Source: Fibrobacteria bacterium AD312 (GTDB taxonomy: Bacteria; Fibrobacterota; Fibrobacteria; Fibrobacterales; Fibrobacteraceae). From it: DNA of 64,000 nucleotides. A program made the translations under genes and the position numbers. The notes under the pieces are model-generated. The model had not been told where the DNA came from and ran no database searches. It was given only the letters and a program-made list of their open reading frames with translations. The stretch lies in the NCBI GenBank assembly GCA_001462345.1, contig LIUM01000023.1, positions 1-64,000 on the forward strand, given 5' to 3'. Each line of letters starts with the position of its first letter. Position 1 is the stretch's first letter. Positions 1 to 7,167 of the stretch are shown one piece after another.

Positions 1-40
1 TTCTTCATAAAAAAAACTCGGTTTGTTTAGATGAGCTTTT
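1..40. repeat. Direct repeat, copy A
   Basis: About 40 bp starting at TTCTTCAT and ending GATGAGCTTTT, closely matched by 473-511; a third partial copy of its A-rich middle lies near 522-538. It flanks the hairpin array on the left, as the second copy does on the right, so the pair may mark the edges of one inserted or duplicated unit. No coding potential is seen. Confidence 0.6.
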
Positions 41-64
41 CTTTTTTTCAGAAGAGCTCATCTA
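28..64. repeat. Long inverted repeat (hairpin)
   Basis: The arms 28-42 and 50-64 (TAGATGAGCTTTTCT against its reverse complement) match at 14 of 15 positions around a 7-nt loop. There is no clean T-run on either side, so it is not a convincing terminator. It could be the end of a mobile or cassette element lying to the left of the window. Confidence 0.5.
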
Positions 65-155
65 TAACAGCCATTTCCGTCGGCTATGCAACTATTGTTA
101 TTTAATTAACTGAATTGTTTTTTGTCATTTGAGCCTGCGCTATTGAATTTACAAT

Positions 156-191
156 AACACGAACACTTAGTAGTTTACTACTTACGTGAGA
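156..191. repeat. 36-bp direct repeat, copy 1
   Basis: Identical to 272-307. It contains the palindrome AGTAGT-TT-ACTACT followed by TTACGTG. Confidence 0.85.
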
Positions 192-258
192 AACACGTAC
201 ACTTGCGCTTTTACGTGAAACTTAGCGGTTCACCGCTGTAGTTGAACCATGCATAGCT
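191..258. repeat. 68-bp direct repeat, copy 1
   Basis: Identical to 358-425 over 68 bp. It contains the hairpins CACGTA..TACGTG and AGCGGT-TC-ACCGCT and ends in ATGCATAGCT. Confidence 0.9.
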
Positions 259-271
259 GCGCTTAGTAAGA

Positions 272-307
272 AACACGAACACTTAGTAGTTTACTACTTA
301 CGTGAGA
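272..307. repeat. 36-bp direct repeat, copy 2
   Basis: Identical to 156-191. Here it is followed by the TACC/TCCC mini-hairpins rather than directly by the 68-bp block. Confidence 0.85.
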
Positions 308-357
308 GTGATACCCTTGTGGTAGTGATCCCCTTGCGGGAATGATACCCTTGTGGT

Positions 358-425
358 AAACACGTACACTTGCGCTTTTACGTGAAACTTAGCGGTTCAC
401 CGCTGTAGTTGAACCATGCATAGCT
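358..425. repeat. 68-bp direct repeat, copy 2
   Basis: Identical to 191-258. The exact identity points to recent duplication or ongoing recombination. Confidence 0.9.
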
Positions 426-472
426 AGTACTTAGCGAGAATGATCCCTTTATGGGACAAATTAAACGCTTGA

Positions 473-511
473 TTCTTCATGAAAAAACTGGGTTGGGTTA
501 GATGAGCTTTT
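473..511. repeat. Direct repeat, copy B
   Basis: Close copy of 1-40. It contains GTTAGAT at 497-503, which fits the GTTRRRY core of integron recombination sites, but no matching partner box was found, so it is reported only as a repeat. Confidence 0.6.
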
Positions 512-607
512 TATTGTCTCTGCATGAAAAAACTCGGTCACCCAAGTGCATTGGATCTTAGGTAATCGGGATTCTGGCATCTCCCGATTTCGGATTTTCA
601 CCGATTG

Positions 608-1656
608 TTAGGCCTCATCTGGTATTATTATCTTTGCTTTTATACCGACTTGATCCAATAAATAGAGCAATCCATTTCCGTCTATTAGTTCAATTGGTTT
701 TGAATTTGAAAATTCATATGCATCAGGCCCATATCCACTTGTAGCGACCAAAATTCCTTTTGCGGCCCCTTCATTTATCATTGTACCATACAAGTCTCGA
801 ACTGCTGAAACACCAACGGTATTCTTATATCGTTTAGCTTGGATAACAACTTTTCCACCAAGTATTGGCCTAAGATCGAAGGCTATTGCGTCAACTCCGC
901 CATCCTTTGATGATCTTGTCTGTTTTGTTTCTAACCCCATTTTTGAGAATAAATTGCTAACCAAATTTTCAAATTCAAATGGATTCAATTCCATCAAATT
1001 TGGTCTTGAATCCATTGAAGAAGCGACATCTTGTTCTGGAACATAGCGCTTATCAACCATTGAAAATTCGCGAATTGGTTTAACTGGTAATAATTCTGAT
1101 GGGGATGGAGAAAATGACGAAGATATATTCTTAACTGCTTTAATGGGGTCTATTTTATCAAGAACAAGTTCATTGAAGAAATCTTTACTTACAGAAATAC
1201 TTAGTAATACTGGAGATACGTTTTTCCCAGTTTTTTCGTCAATTGAGTTGACATATCCATTAAAATCTATAATCGATATAGCATCTGCTTGATCTGATTC
1301 GACCAATTCATGTATAGTTCTTAGCGCTAAGGAACAAATTAATCTACTATATGCAGTTTGTATTTCCTTTGGCTTTCGCAGTTTCTCAACTATCTCATTC
1401 TTTGCCTTTACATATTTATACCCTTTGATTCGTATGTTAAAGCTCCAACTTTTTCCTGCTGAGATTGAAGATAATCAATTTTGGCTTGTTTTATAGCTTC
1501 TTTCTCCATTCGAGCATTATCTCTAATATCGGCTTTTATGGATCGAATTCGAGCTGCTTCCATTCTTCGTTGATTCGCTTCAGCCTGTCGTGCTGCTCTT
1601 GCACTTGCACGAGCGGCAGCAATAACAATTCCTGTAAATCCACTACGTCGTCCCAT
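608..1656 (-). pseudogene. Mrr-type restriction endonuclease, frameshifted
   Basis: Two overlapping minus-strand frames together spell one protein. Frame 1 (1656 to 1408) starts MGRRSG and is a basic, Ala/Arg-rich helical N-terminus; frame 2 (open from about 1474 to 608) carries on with the rest and has no good start codon before the conserved part (first usable is TTG at 1306). Frame 2 contains an Mrr_cat-like domain: LNPFEFENLVSNLF, then DGGVDAIAF and VIQAKRYK, i.e. the D...QxK catalytic core of the PD-(D/E)XK fold, then GILVATSGYG. From memory of the family, both halves belong to one restriction-endonuclease type. Joining needs a -1 shift near 1420-1475. Either a 1-nt loss has broken it or it is read by frameshifting at A-AAG-GGT (1426-1420). 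The stop codon lies inside GCCTAAC (613-607), as in an integron cassette. Confidence 0.75.
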
Positions 1657-1693
1657 AATTTTCTCCGAGAAACAATGAGATCACAATTTGTAG

Positions 1694-1752
1694 GCCTAAC
1701 ATTTGCTTAACCTGTGTGACATAGCCTAGTAAGGTTGAAGCAGTTGTTATAT
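1694..1752 (-). other. attC recombination site (59-bp element)
   Basis: On the minus strand the site reads ATATAAC (outer box, one mismatch to RYYYAAC), spacer AACTG, CTTCAACC, a 20-nt loop region, GGTTAAG, spacer CAAAT, GTTAGGC (perfect GTTRRRY). The inner arms CTTCAACC and GGTTAAG pair except for one extra base, the extrahelical base typical of attC sites. The total of 59 nt is the classic size. It overlaps the stop codon of the upstream gene (1747-1749) and ends 37 bp before the start of the next one, as between two integron gene cassettes. No integron integrase is present in the window. Confidence 0.8.
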
Positions 1753-2709
1753 TATTTTTTTTGCTTGAATATAAGCATCCATTTTATCATCACTCAAAAC
1801 TTCATCATAATTACTTTTTATTTTTGATAGCTTAATATCTTCTGTTAAATCAGAAATAAACTTTCTAAAATCAGGAGATTCTTCTGATAACCGATTAACA
1901 GTATCCCAATCAATGGCCTTCTTATATTCTGCAGGAAATATTACTTCGGACTCATTTATTGAAAGTGTATTTAGTCGAATAACACCAATACCAAATGCAT
2001 TTGAAAGTCTTTGAAGTTCGTTTTTAAAATCAGGATCTTCATCCATTTTCATACACACTAAATAACCTTCATTCGCCCAGCTTGCATTGGATACTGCTTG
2101 AAAGAATGATTGTCTTAGGTTTGAAAAACTAAGTGCAATTTTCATTTCGAATGCAAATAGGTTTATTGAATTAACATTTAAATGCGATTGCAATTCTCTT
2201 GTTTCGATTGAGTAATCATTAAAAGGGAAATATACACCAACCAAATCTGGATGTAGCCATTCATTAGCACCTTTTGTTTTTTTATTAGAATTCTCATGGA
2301 AAATTGTCTTTGCATAACAACTAAAATGCGGATCAGAAAAAACATATTTTACTAGTAATGGATGTAATTCTCTTTCATTAAATTTGCTTTTTTCGATTGC
2401 TTCATCTTTCTTCTTAATCTGTTGTTCAATTATTTGCTGTGTTTGAATAGGATTAGTGTACTGACTACGAAGAATAAACTTGGAAGGTCTTTTTGATACT
2501 TGAATATACTCACTAGAATCATGCTGCTCTTTTATATTTGTATATAGCCGTGCACCAATTGTTGCCCACGGAGTTTTCCCTGTTGAACCGAGTTTTTTAT
2601 CCAAAGACAATTCTGCTGCTTTTTCCCAAATTTCTTCTGGAGTCATTGGTGTTTTAGTTGAATTAAAAACATCATTAATAAGATCAATGAATGTGTATTG
2701 AGCTTCCAT
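1747..2709 (-). CDS. HrgA-like protein: HARE-HTH plus PD-(D/E)XK-like domain
   Basis: 320 aa. The N-terminal 80 residues (FIDLINDVF, TPEEIWEKA, WATIGARLYTNI, KRPSKFILR) look like the HARE/HB1-ASXL restriction-endonuclease winged helix. The C-terminal part has HPDLVGVYFPF followed by LFAFEMKIAL; the D and ExK are spaced as in PD-(D/E)XK nucleases. The architecture resembles the COG2958/HrgA group, in which HrgA replaces a restriction gene in Helicobacter pylori. A role in restriction or DNA defence is inferred. The start ATG has GGAGAAA just upstream, preceded in turn by a small hairpin (TTGCCC-CTTC-GGGCAA, about 2719-2734). It sits directly upstream of the attC site and is probably cassette-borne. 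Confidence 0.7.
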   Translation of the reverse strand: MEAQYTFIDLINDVFNSTKTPMTPEEIWEKAAELSLDKKLGSTGKTPWATIGARLYTNIKEQHDSSEYIQVSKRPSKFILRSQYTNPIQTQQIIEQQIKKKDEAIEKSKFNERELHPLLVKYVFSDPHFSCYAKTIFHENSNKKTKGANEWLHPDLVGVYFPFNDYSIETRELQSHLNVNSINLFAFEMKIALSFSNLRQSFFQAVSNASWANEGYLVCMKMDEDPDFKNELQRLSNAFGIGVIRLNTLSINESEVIFPAEYKKAIDWDTVNRLSEESPDFRKFISDLTEDIKLSKIKSNYDEVLSDDKMDAYIQAKKII

Positions 2710-2738
2710 ATTTTCTCCTTTGCCCGAAGGGGCAACCC

Positions 2739-2775
2739 ATCACCCCATTTTACTCTTAAATTGCAACTATAATAT
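2739..2775 (-). promoter_or_regulatory. Duplicated promoter/leader segment, copy 1
   Basis: 37 bp matching 3647-3683 at 34 positions. On the minus strand it contains TATTAT, usable as a -10 box, about 60-70 nt before the HrgA-like gene. The same segment precedes the next gene upstream, so the two genes probably share promoter and control. Confidence 0.55.
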
Positions 2776-2976
2776 ACGCTATAAAAGCAGAAAATCATTC
2801 AAGAATAGTTAAAAACATTTATATAAAATCAAAATTTACTCACAAGATTCTTTGAAAAGATTATTATAATGGGAAATTCAAGTCCAATAGAGCCGCTCGC
2901 ATTATAGGAAAGGAAAAATAATCCATTAATGAATTGCCGACTGGAGCGAACGATCTACGAGACGACTGTATCAGCC

Positions 2977-3621
2977 TTACATTCTCAATGGATTTTTAGC
3001 GGAACGCCCTAATAAATCATACCATTTATAATCAGTATTTTTAAGTTTTATTCTTTTCTTCTCTTTATGTATTGAAAGTGGAATACCTGGATTAATGCTA
3101 CTGTAATCTATCTTTGAAATATTGTCTGTACGAGAGATGCAATGAATAATTCCAACATTATATTTTGGTGGATCATAATTAGTAACCCAACAAACGGCTA
3201 ACGTATCGCCTTTTTTGTATGCAAATGGAGTAAACAATGGAATAAAGTCATCTGAGTCAGAGAATATCTCTACTTGGTTGGTATCATTAAAATCAATGGA
3301 ATCATTGGCTTTTATTTTTTCCAAATTAATAAGACTATAAAGCGTGTCTTTGCTAATAATACCTTTAATACAAGTGGCGCCAGGATCTGCTAGACAACCT
3401 ATTACGCCATATACAATATTTCCTTGTATTGTATCCAGATCAAATTCGAAAATATACGATTCTCCTAATGTGTCTGCTTCACATGTGGTAACATCTATTG
3501 ATACGGCTATCCATGGAGATAATGAAAATGAACATTCATTTGAGTGTGTATATGATGAAATAGAAAATATTAATAGAATTCCAAATAGCACTTTTTTTGA
3601 ACTACTTATTTTATTTTGCAT
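2977..3621 (-). CDS. Secreted protein of unknown function with YDLLGR tail
   Basis: 214 aa. The start is the ATG at 3621, preceded by AGGAG 7 nt upstream; the frame is open back to a GTG at 3651 but that has no ribosome site. Residues 1-28 form a signal peptide (basic KKV, hydrophobic LFGILLIFSISS). The mature part has five or so cysteines and reads like a beta-rich domain. The C-terminus ends YKWYDLLGRSAKNPLRM; Y-D-L-x-G-R tails close many secreted Fibrobacter proteins, but here the tail seems cut short. No family was recognised. It lies between the duplicated promoter (3647-3683) and the HrgA-like gene, 267 bp away. Confidence 0.6.
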   Translation of the reverse strand: MQNKISSSKKVLFGILLIFSISSYTHSNECSFSLSPWIAVSIDVTTCEADTLGESYIFEFDLDTIQGNIVYGVIGCLADPGATCIKGIISKDTLYSLINLEKIKANDSIDFNDTNQVEIFSDSDDFIPLFTPFAYKKGDTLAVCWVTNYDPPKYNVGIIHCISRTDNISKIDYSSINPGIPLSIHKEKKRIKLKNTDYKWYDLLGRSAKNPLRM

Positions 3622-3646
3622 GGCTTGCTCCTGATTGTTGTGGCCT

Positions 3647-3683
3647 ATCACCCCGTTTTACTCTTATATTGCAATTATAATAT
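3647..3683 (-). promoter_or_regulatory. Duplicated promoter/leader segment, copy 2
   Basis: 34/37 match to 2739-2775. On the minus strand TATTAT/TATAAT-like bases lie about 55 nt before the ATG at 3621. Sequence outside the 37 bp is unrelated between the two copies. Confidence 0.55.
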
Positions 3684-3725
3684 TAATATAGGCTATTTTT
3701 GGAAACAGTAATCCTCAAAAAACAT

Positions 3726-4442
3726 TTAATTATTTGAATCGAGCAACTCCCGAAAATGATTGAAATTTTGCTCCAATCTCTTTATCAATCGGTTGGCTGT
3801 TTCTTCTGGAGGGGTTTCTTTTGGGGCAAAGGTTTCATCTGCATCTGTTTCAAATTCAAAACGTTCTTCAGGGATGTTTTTCAAAAAGAGGGCTAAGTCG
3901 TTTCCTTTAAAACTATCTTGGTGCAAAGAAATGTGGCATTGGAGCGAGAGTACAGGTTCTAAAAGGTGCTTTTTGGGTGCAAATCGATGTAAATGTATAG
4001 GGGAGTCGCTACTTGGATAACCAAGTGAAGATAATATTTGAAATAATCGTAAATAATCACCAACGCAATGGATGATTAAAGGGCGTTTGAATTCCAAGGC
4101 TACTTTTGCTTGAAATATAAAGACCGACTCTTGTTCTTCTTTAGGTGCATACCCTGGAAAACGTCTATCTATTCCTGTTTCTCCTACTTTTGAATCAGGA
4201 TTTTGTTTTAGGTAATCCAAGCATTTTTCTAAATCTTTTTGGTAATTTGAGCCAATTTCGTAGGGGTGTAATCCATAAGCGGCTTCAATATTTTCAAAAG
4301 AACGGCTTAATTTTTCAAGAATAGGCCATTCCCAAGGAGCACAGGCACTAGAAACGGCAGCAACTTTTTTCGATTTTAATATGGAAACCGTTTCAATAAA
4401 ACTAGGAAGTCTAGTCATATGGACATGTGCATCTCTTAACAT
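3726..4442 (-). CDS. TatD-family metal-dependent hydrolase
   Basis: 238 aa, a little shorter than typical TatD (about 260). The fold's metal ligands are visible: DAHVHM at the N-terminus (HxH), GLHP, KVGETGID (bridging Glu), LIIHC, HLHRF and ETDAD near the C-terminus. TatD proteins are cytoplasmic metal-dependent DNases/phosphohydrolases of the amidohydrolase superfamily. The exact substrate cannot be told; QatD-type and other TatD paralogues exist, but no defence partners are next to it. Monocistronic, with a hairpin at 4526-4565 upstream. Confidence 0.8.
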   Translation of the reverse strand: MLRDAHVHMTRLPSFIETVSILKSKKVAAVSSACAPWEWPILEKLSRSFENIEAAYGLHPYEIGSNYQKDLEKCLDYLKQNPDSKVGETGIDRRFPGYAPKEEQESVFIFQAKVALEFKRPLIIHCVGDYLRLFQILSSLGYPSSDSPIHLHRFAPKKHLLEPVLSLQCHISLHQDSFKGNDLALFLKNIPEERFEFETDADETFAPKETPPEETANRLIKRLEQNFNHFRELLDSNN

Positions 4443-4525
4443 TTGTATAAAATAACTAGAATCTTTTTTTTAGAGTTCTTTTTTTATGGAAAAAGTGTAC
4501 TTTAAGCTAATATTGTTTTAAATGA

Positions 4526-4565
4526 ATTTTCTAAAAAGGCTTTATTTAGAGCTTTTTTAGAAAAT
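4526..4565. terminator. Long AT-rich hairpin
   Basis: Arms 4526-4541 and 4550-4565 pair at 15 of 16 positions around an 8-nt loop. It lies between the divergent TatD-type gene and the small gene at 4598. A bidirectional terminator or leader structure is possible. Confidence 0.4.
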
Positions 4566-4597
4566 TAAGATTGTATTCTCATTTAGGAGTATAAAAT

Positions 4598-4804
4598 ATG
4601 CGTGATCTTATCGAAAAAGCATTACAGTTAGGCTTAGCCATATCTTTTTCAGAAGAGGGAGGATATCCAATTATTCGACTATTTAGGGGAGAAGATCGTG
4701 TTACTCCCGTTGCTAGCTGCAGTCTAGGAGTAGGGCAGTTTAAGGATACCGTAGAGGATTCTCTCCAAGAATTGCTTTTAGACATAGAACGTCATGGTGT
4801 TTAA
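4598..4804 (+). CDS. Small conserved-looking protein, unknown function
   Basis: 68 aa, starting MRDLIEKALQLGLAISFSEEGGYPIIRLFRGEDR. The start has AGGAG 9 nt upstream, so translation is credible. It is acidic and soluble, with no signal peptide or membrane segment: an N-terminal helix, a few probable beta strands, then a C-terminal helix. No family is recognised. A strong terminator (4836-4862) follows at once, so it is probably a single-gene transcript. Confidence 0.6.
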   Translation: MRDLIEKALQLGLAISFSEEGGYPIIRLFRGEDRVTPVASCSLGVGQFKDTVEDSLQELLLDIERHGV

Positions 4805-4835
4805 CTCGTATTATTTAAAATAATTTCCTATCTTT

Positions 4836-4862
4836 GGCCTCGTTAATACGAGGCCCTTTTTT
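4836..4862 (+). terminator. Intrinsic terminator touching the prfC start codon
   Basis: GGCCTCG-TTAATA-CGAGGCC followed by C and six Ts; the T-run ends directly at the ATG of prfC (4863). The perfect 7-bp GC-rich stem plus T-run is a textbook terminator for the small gene upstream. It also occupies the place where a prfC ribosome binding site would be, so it may act as an attenuator or translational control hairpin. Confidence 0.8.
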
Positions 4863-6428
4863 ATGAATCCAGAAATTGAAAAAAGAAGAACATTTGCTAT
4901 TGTCAGCCATCCTGATGCTGGAAAAACAACGATTACAGAAAAGTTTTTGTGGTATGGTAATGTGATTCGAGAAGCTGGCCATGTGCGCGCTAAGTCTAAT
5001 CGTAGTTACACTGTCAGTGACTGGATGAAAATTGAACAACAGCGTGGTATTTCTGTTTCTAGTTCAGTGCTAAACTTTCCCTTTGAAGGCTGCCAGTTTA
5101 ATCTAGTCGACACCCCGGGGCATCAGGACTTTTGTGAAGACACTTATCGAGCTTTAACAGCAGTAGATGCTGCTCTTGTCTTAATTGATAGCGTAAATGG
5201 TGTAGAACGCCAAACGATTAAGCTCATGGAAGTATGTCGAATGAGGCATACGCCGATCATTACGTTTATCAATAAAATGGATTTAGATGGCCGTAATGTT
5301 TTAGAGCTTCTCGATGAAATTGAAAATATTCTTCAAATAAAAGTAGTGCCTTTTACCCTTCCTATAGGAGTGGGTAAGTTATTTAAGGGTGTCTACGATA
5401 TTCATGATAATACCTTTCATACTTTCAATAAAGAAGAAGGTAAACAAGAAATTATCCAAATGAGTGGGGTAGATGACCCTAAATTATTGGAAATCAGTGG
5501 TGAAAACTGGTATAATGAGTTTAAAGAGCAATATGAAATGGTGACTGGTGCCATGGATCCTTTTGATCGAGATCGTTTCCTTAAAGGGGAGATGTGCCCT
5601 GTCTTTTTTGGTAGTGCTGTTAATAATTTTGGGGTTCGCCAGCTATTAAATGCTTTTGCAAAATTAGCCCCTCCTCCAATGGTTCGTGAAACAGATGTTC
5701 GCTCCGTTCATCCAGATGAGCCTAATTTTAGTGCTTTTGTGTTTAAGATTCAAGCCAATATGGACCCAAAACATCGTGATAGAACTGCTTTTTTACGTAT
5801 TTGTTCTGGAAGTTTTACACGAGGCGAAAAGGTTTATCACTGTCGATCTGGCCGAGAAATCCGTTTAGCGGCTCCAACTGCGTTTCTTGCAAAAGATAAA
5901 GAAGTTATTGATAATGCATGGGCTGGAGATATTGTAGGCATCAACGACCCTGGTTTATTTCATATCGGAGATACATTGACCGATGGTGAAAAAATAAATT
6001 TCACAGGCATTCCAGACTTTGCTCCAGAATATTTTGCTCGCGTAACTTTATTAAATCCATTAAAATCAAAGCAAATGAATAAGGGTTTAGAGCAACTTTC
6101 AGAAGAAGGGGCTACTCAATTATACCAACCTTTAAAATCTCCAGTACCTATCATTGGGGTTGTGGGCGAGCTTCAGTTTGATGTGATGCAGTTCCGCTTG
6201 TCTTCAGAATACGGAGCTGAAGTCCAATTAGACCGAATTCCTGCTTATGGCATTCGATGGGTAATGGGCCCAGAAACAGCTGTTCAATCCTTTGTAAATG
6301 AATATGCTATGGACTGTATGTTTGATAAAGACAATCGTTTAGTCTGCTTATTCCCAAATGAATATCGATTGAATTTAGCAACCAAAAATTACGAGACTTT
6401 GACCTTTAGTAAAACGTCATTAACTTAA
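4863..6428 (+). CDS. prfC: Peptide chain release factor 3 (GTPase)
   Basis: 521 aa, close to the usual 526-529. RF3 recycles RF1/RF2 from the ribosome after termination using GTP. G-motifs are clear: SHPDAGKTTITEK (G1), DTPGHQDF (G3), NKMD (G4); the region EQQRGISVSSSV is the switch I segment and FKIQANMDPKHRDR a hallmark of RF3. The start at 4863 is needed to reach KRRTFAIVSHPDAGKTT with a normal N-terminus, yet no Shine-Dalgarno is present: the preceding bases are a terminator hairpin and T-run. Confidence 0.95.
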   Translation: MNPEIEKRRTFAIVSHPDAGKTTITEKFLWYGNVIREAGHVRAKSNRSYTVSDWMKIEQQRGISVSSSVLNFPFEGCQFNLVDTPGHQDFCEDTYRALTAVDAALVLIDSVNGVERQTIKLMEVCRMRHTPIITFINKMDLDGRNVLELLDEIENILQIKVVPFTLPIGVGKLFKGVYDIHDNTFHTFNKEEGKQEIIQMSGVDDPKLLEISGENWYNEFKEQYEMVTGAMDPFDRDRFLKGEMCPVFFGSAVNNFGVRQLLNAFAKLAPPPMVRETDVRSVHPDEPNFSAFVFKIQANMDPKHRDRTAFLRICSGSFTRGEKVYHCRSGREIRLAAPTAFLAKDKEVIDNAWAGDIVGINDPGLFHIGDTLTDGEKINFTGIPDFAPEYFARVTLLNPLKSKQMNKGLEQLSEEGATQLYQPLKSPVPIIGVVGELQFDVMQFRLSSEYGAEVQLDRIPAYGIRWVMGPETAVQSFVNEYAMDCMFDKDNRLVCLFPNEYRLNLATKNYETLTFSKTSLT

Positions 6429-6621
6429 TTTTTATTATTGCGCATACGTTTTTTGGGCTAGTTCCAATTAGCTTATGGTACGTTTTTAAAGTCCATTTTA
6501 TAACGAAGTTTATTTCCAAATAATCAGGATATTTTACCTGAAGCGTTTTTTATTCCTGATAAATTTATTGTCACCACAAAATGGTAAGTTATTCAAAAAT
6601 ATATGAGTTATGGCGTTATAA

Positions 6622-7092
6622 TTACAATGATTCTTGTTCTAATAATAACTGCTTGAGTCTGTTTCCAAAAGCATAACCACCACTGATTCCGCTCTTTAAA
6701 ATGACTCGATGGCATGGGATAATAAAAGGGAGAGGATTTTTATTTAAGGCTAAACCAACTGCGCGAGACGCTTTTTCGTTACCTATGATTTGAGCTATTT
6801 CTTGATATGTTTTTGTATGGCCATAGGGGATTTCTTGAACCGCTTTCCACACCTTTTCTTGAAACTCAGATCCATGAAATTCTATAGGAAGGGTAAAGTT
6901 TTGCCTTTGTCTTGAGAAATACTCATGCAATTGTTCTTCGGCTTTTTCTAAAAGAGGGCAAGTACGAAAAACCTCTCTATTATCATTTTCATTGATTAAA
7001 GAAATCGATTTCAGGTGATCTATTGAACTCACGAGTAAAAAAGAACCGACAGGAAAACTTACTTTTTTAGAGAATAAATCGCTATTTATCAT
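6622..7092 (-). CDS. ogt: Methylated-DNA-[protein]-cysteine S-methyltransferase
   Basis: 156 aa, normal for Ogt-type proteins. It repairs O6-alkylguanine by suicidal transfer of the alkyl group to a cysteine. The active-site IIPCHRVI is intact, with FQEKVWKAVQEIPYGHTKTYQEIA (winged-helix DNA-binding part) and SRAVGLALNKNP before it. No Ada-type regulatory domain. Monocistronic, convergent with prfC. 'ogt' is a family-level name. Confidence 0.92.
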   Translation of the reverse strand: MINSDLFSKKVSFPVGSFLLVSSIDHLKSISLINENDNREVFRTCPLLEKAEEQLHEYFSRQRQNFTLPIEFHGSEFQEKVWKAVQEIPYGHTKTYQEIAQIIGNEKASRAVGLALNKNPLPFIIPCHRVILKSGISGGYAFGNRLKQLLLEQESL

Positions 7093-7167
7093 AGAATAGG
7101 GGTGATTTGCTAGATCATTAAATTTATTGATTAAAGTTATACAAGGGAGTTTAGTTTTGTCGTTGTG

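Larger units (their letters stand above)
156..458. repeat. Array of different mini-hairpins
   Basis: About 300 bp made almost entirely of short stem-loops placed end to end, each with its own sequence: AGTAGT-TT-ACTACT, CACGTA..TACGTG, AGCGGT-TC-ACCGCT, TACC-CTTGT-GGTA (twice), TCCC-CTTGC-GGGA and TCCC-TTTAT-GGGA. Some are separated by TGA or ATGA spacers. Two blocks recur exactly (68 bp and 36 bp, listed separately). No open frame or ribosome binding site fits. It is not a CRISPR: the units differ and the spacers are not uniform. Function unknown; it could be an RNA-structured or recombination-prone element. Confidence 0.6.

Noticed and set aside
156-458. CRISPR array
   Set aside because: Repeat units differ in sequence and length, spacers are not uniform, and no cas gene is near.
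497-613. A second complete attC site left of the Mrr-type gene
   Set aside because: GTTAGAT (497-503) and GTTAGGC (607-613) fit the core box, but no correctly placed partner box or inner arms with an extrahelical base could be found; only the box at 607-613 is cited as a possible boundary.
2880-2976. attC or transposon end between the secreted protein and the HrgA-like gene
   Set aside because: No core boxes or inverted repeats were found; the GC-richer patch at 2930-2970 has no clear structure.
3726-4442. Qat-type anti-phage system around the TatD-like gene
   Set aside because: No QatA/B/C-like genes are adjacent, and the gene looks like an ordinary stand-alone TatD paralogue.
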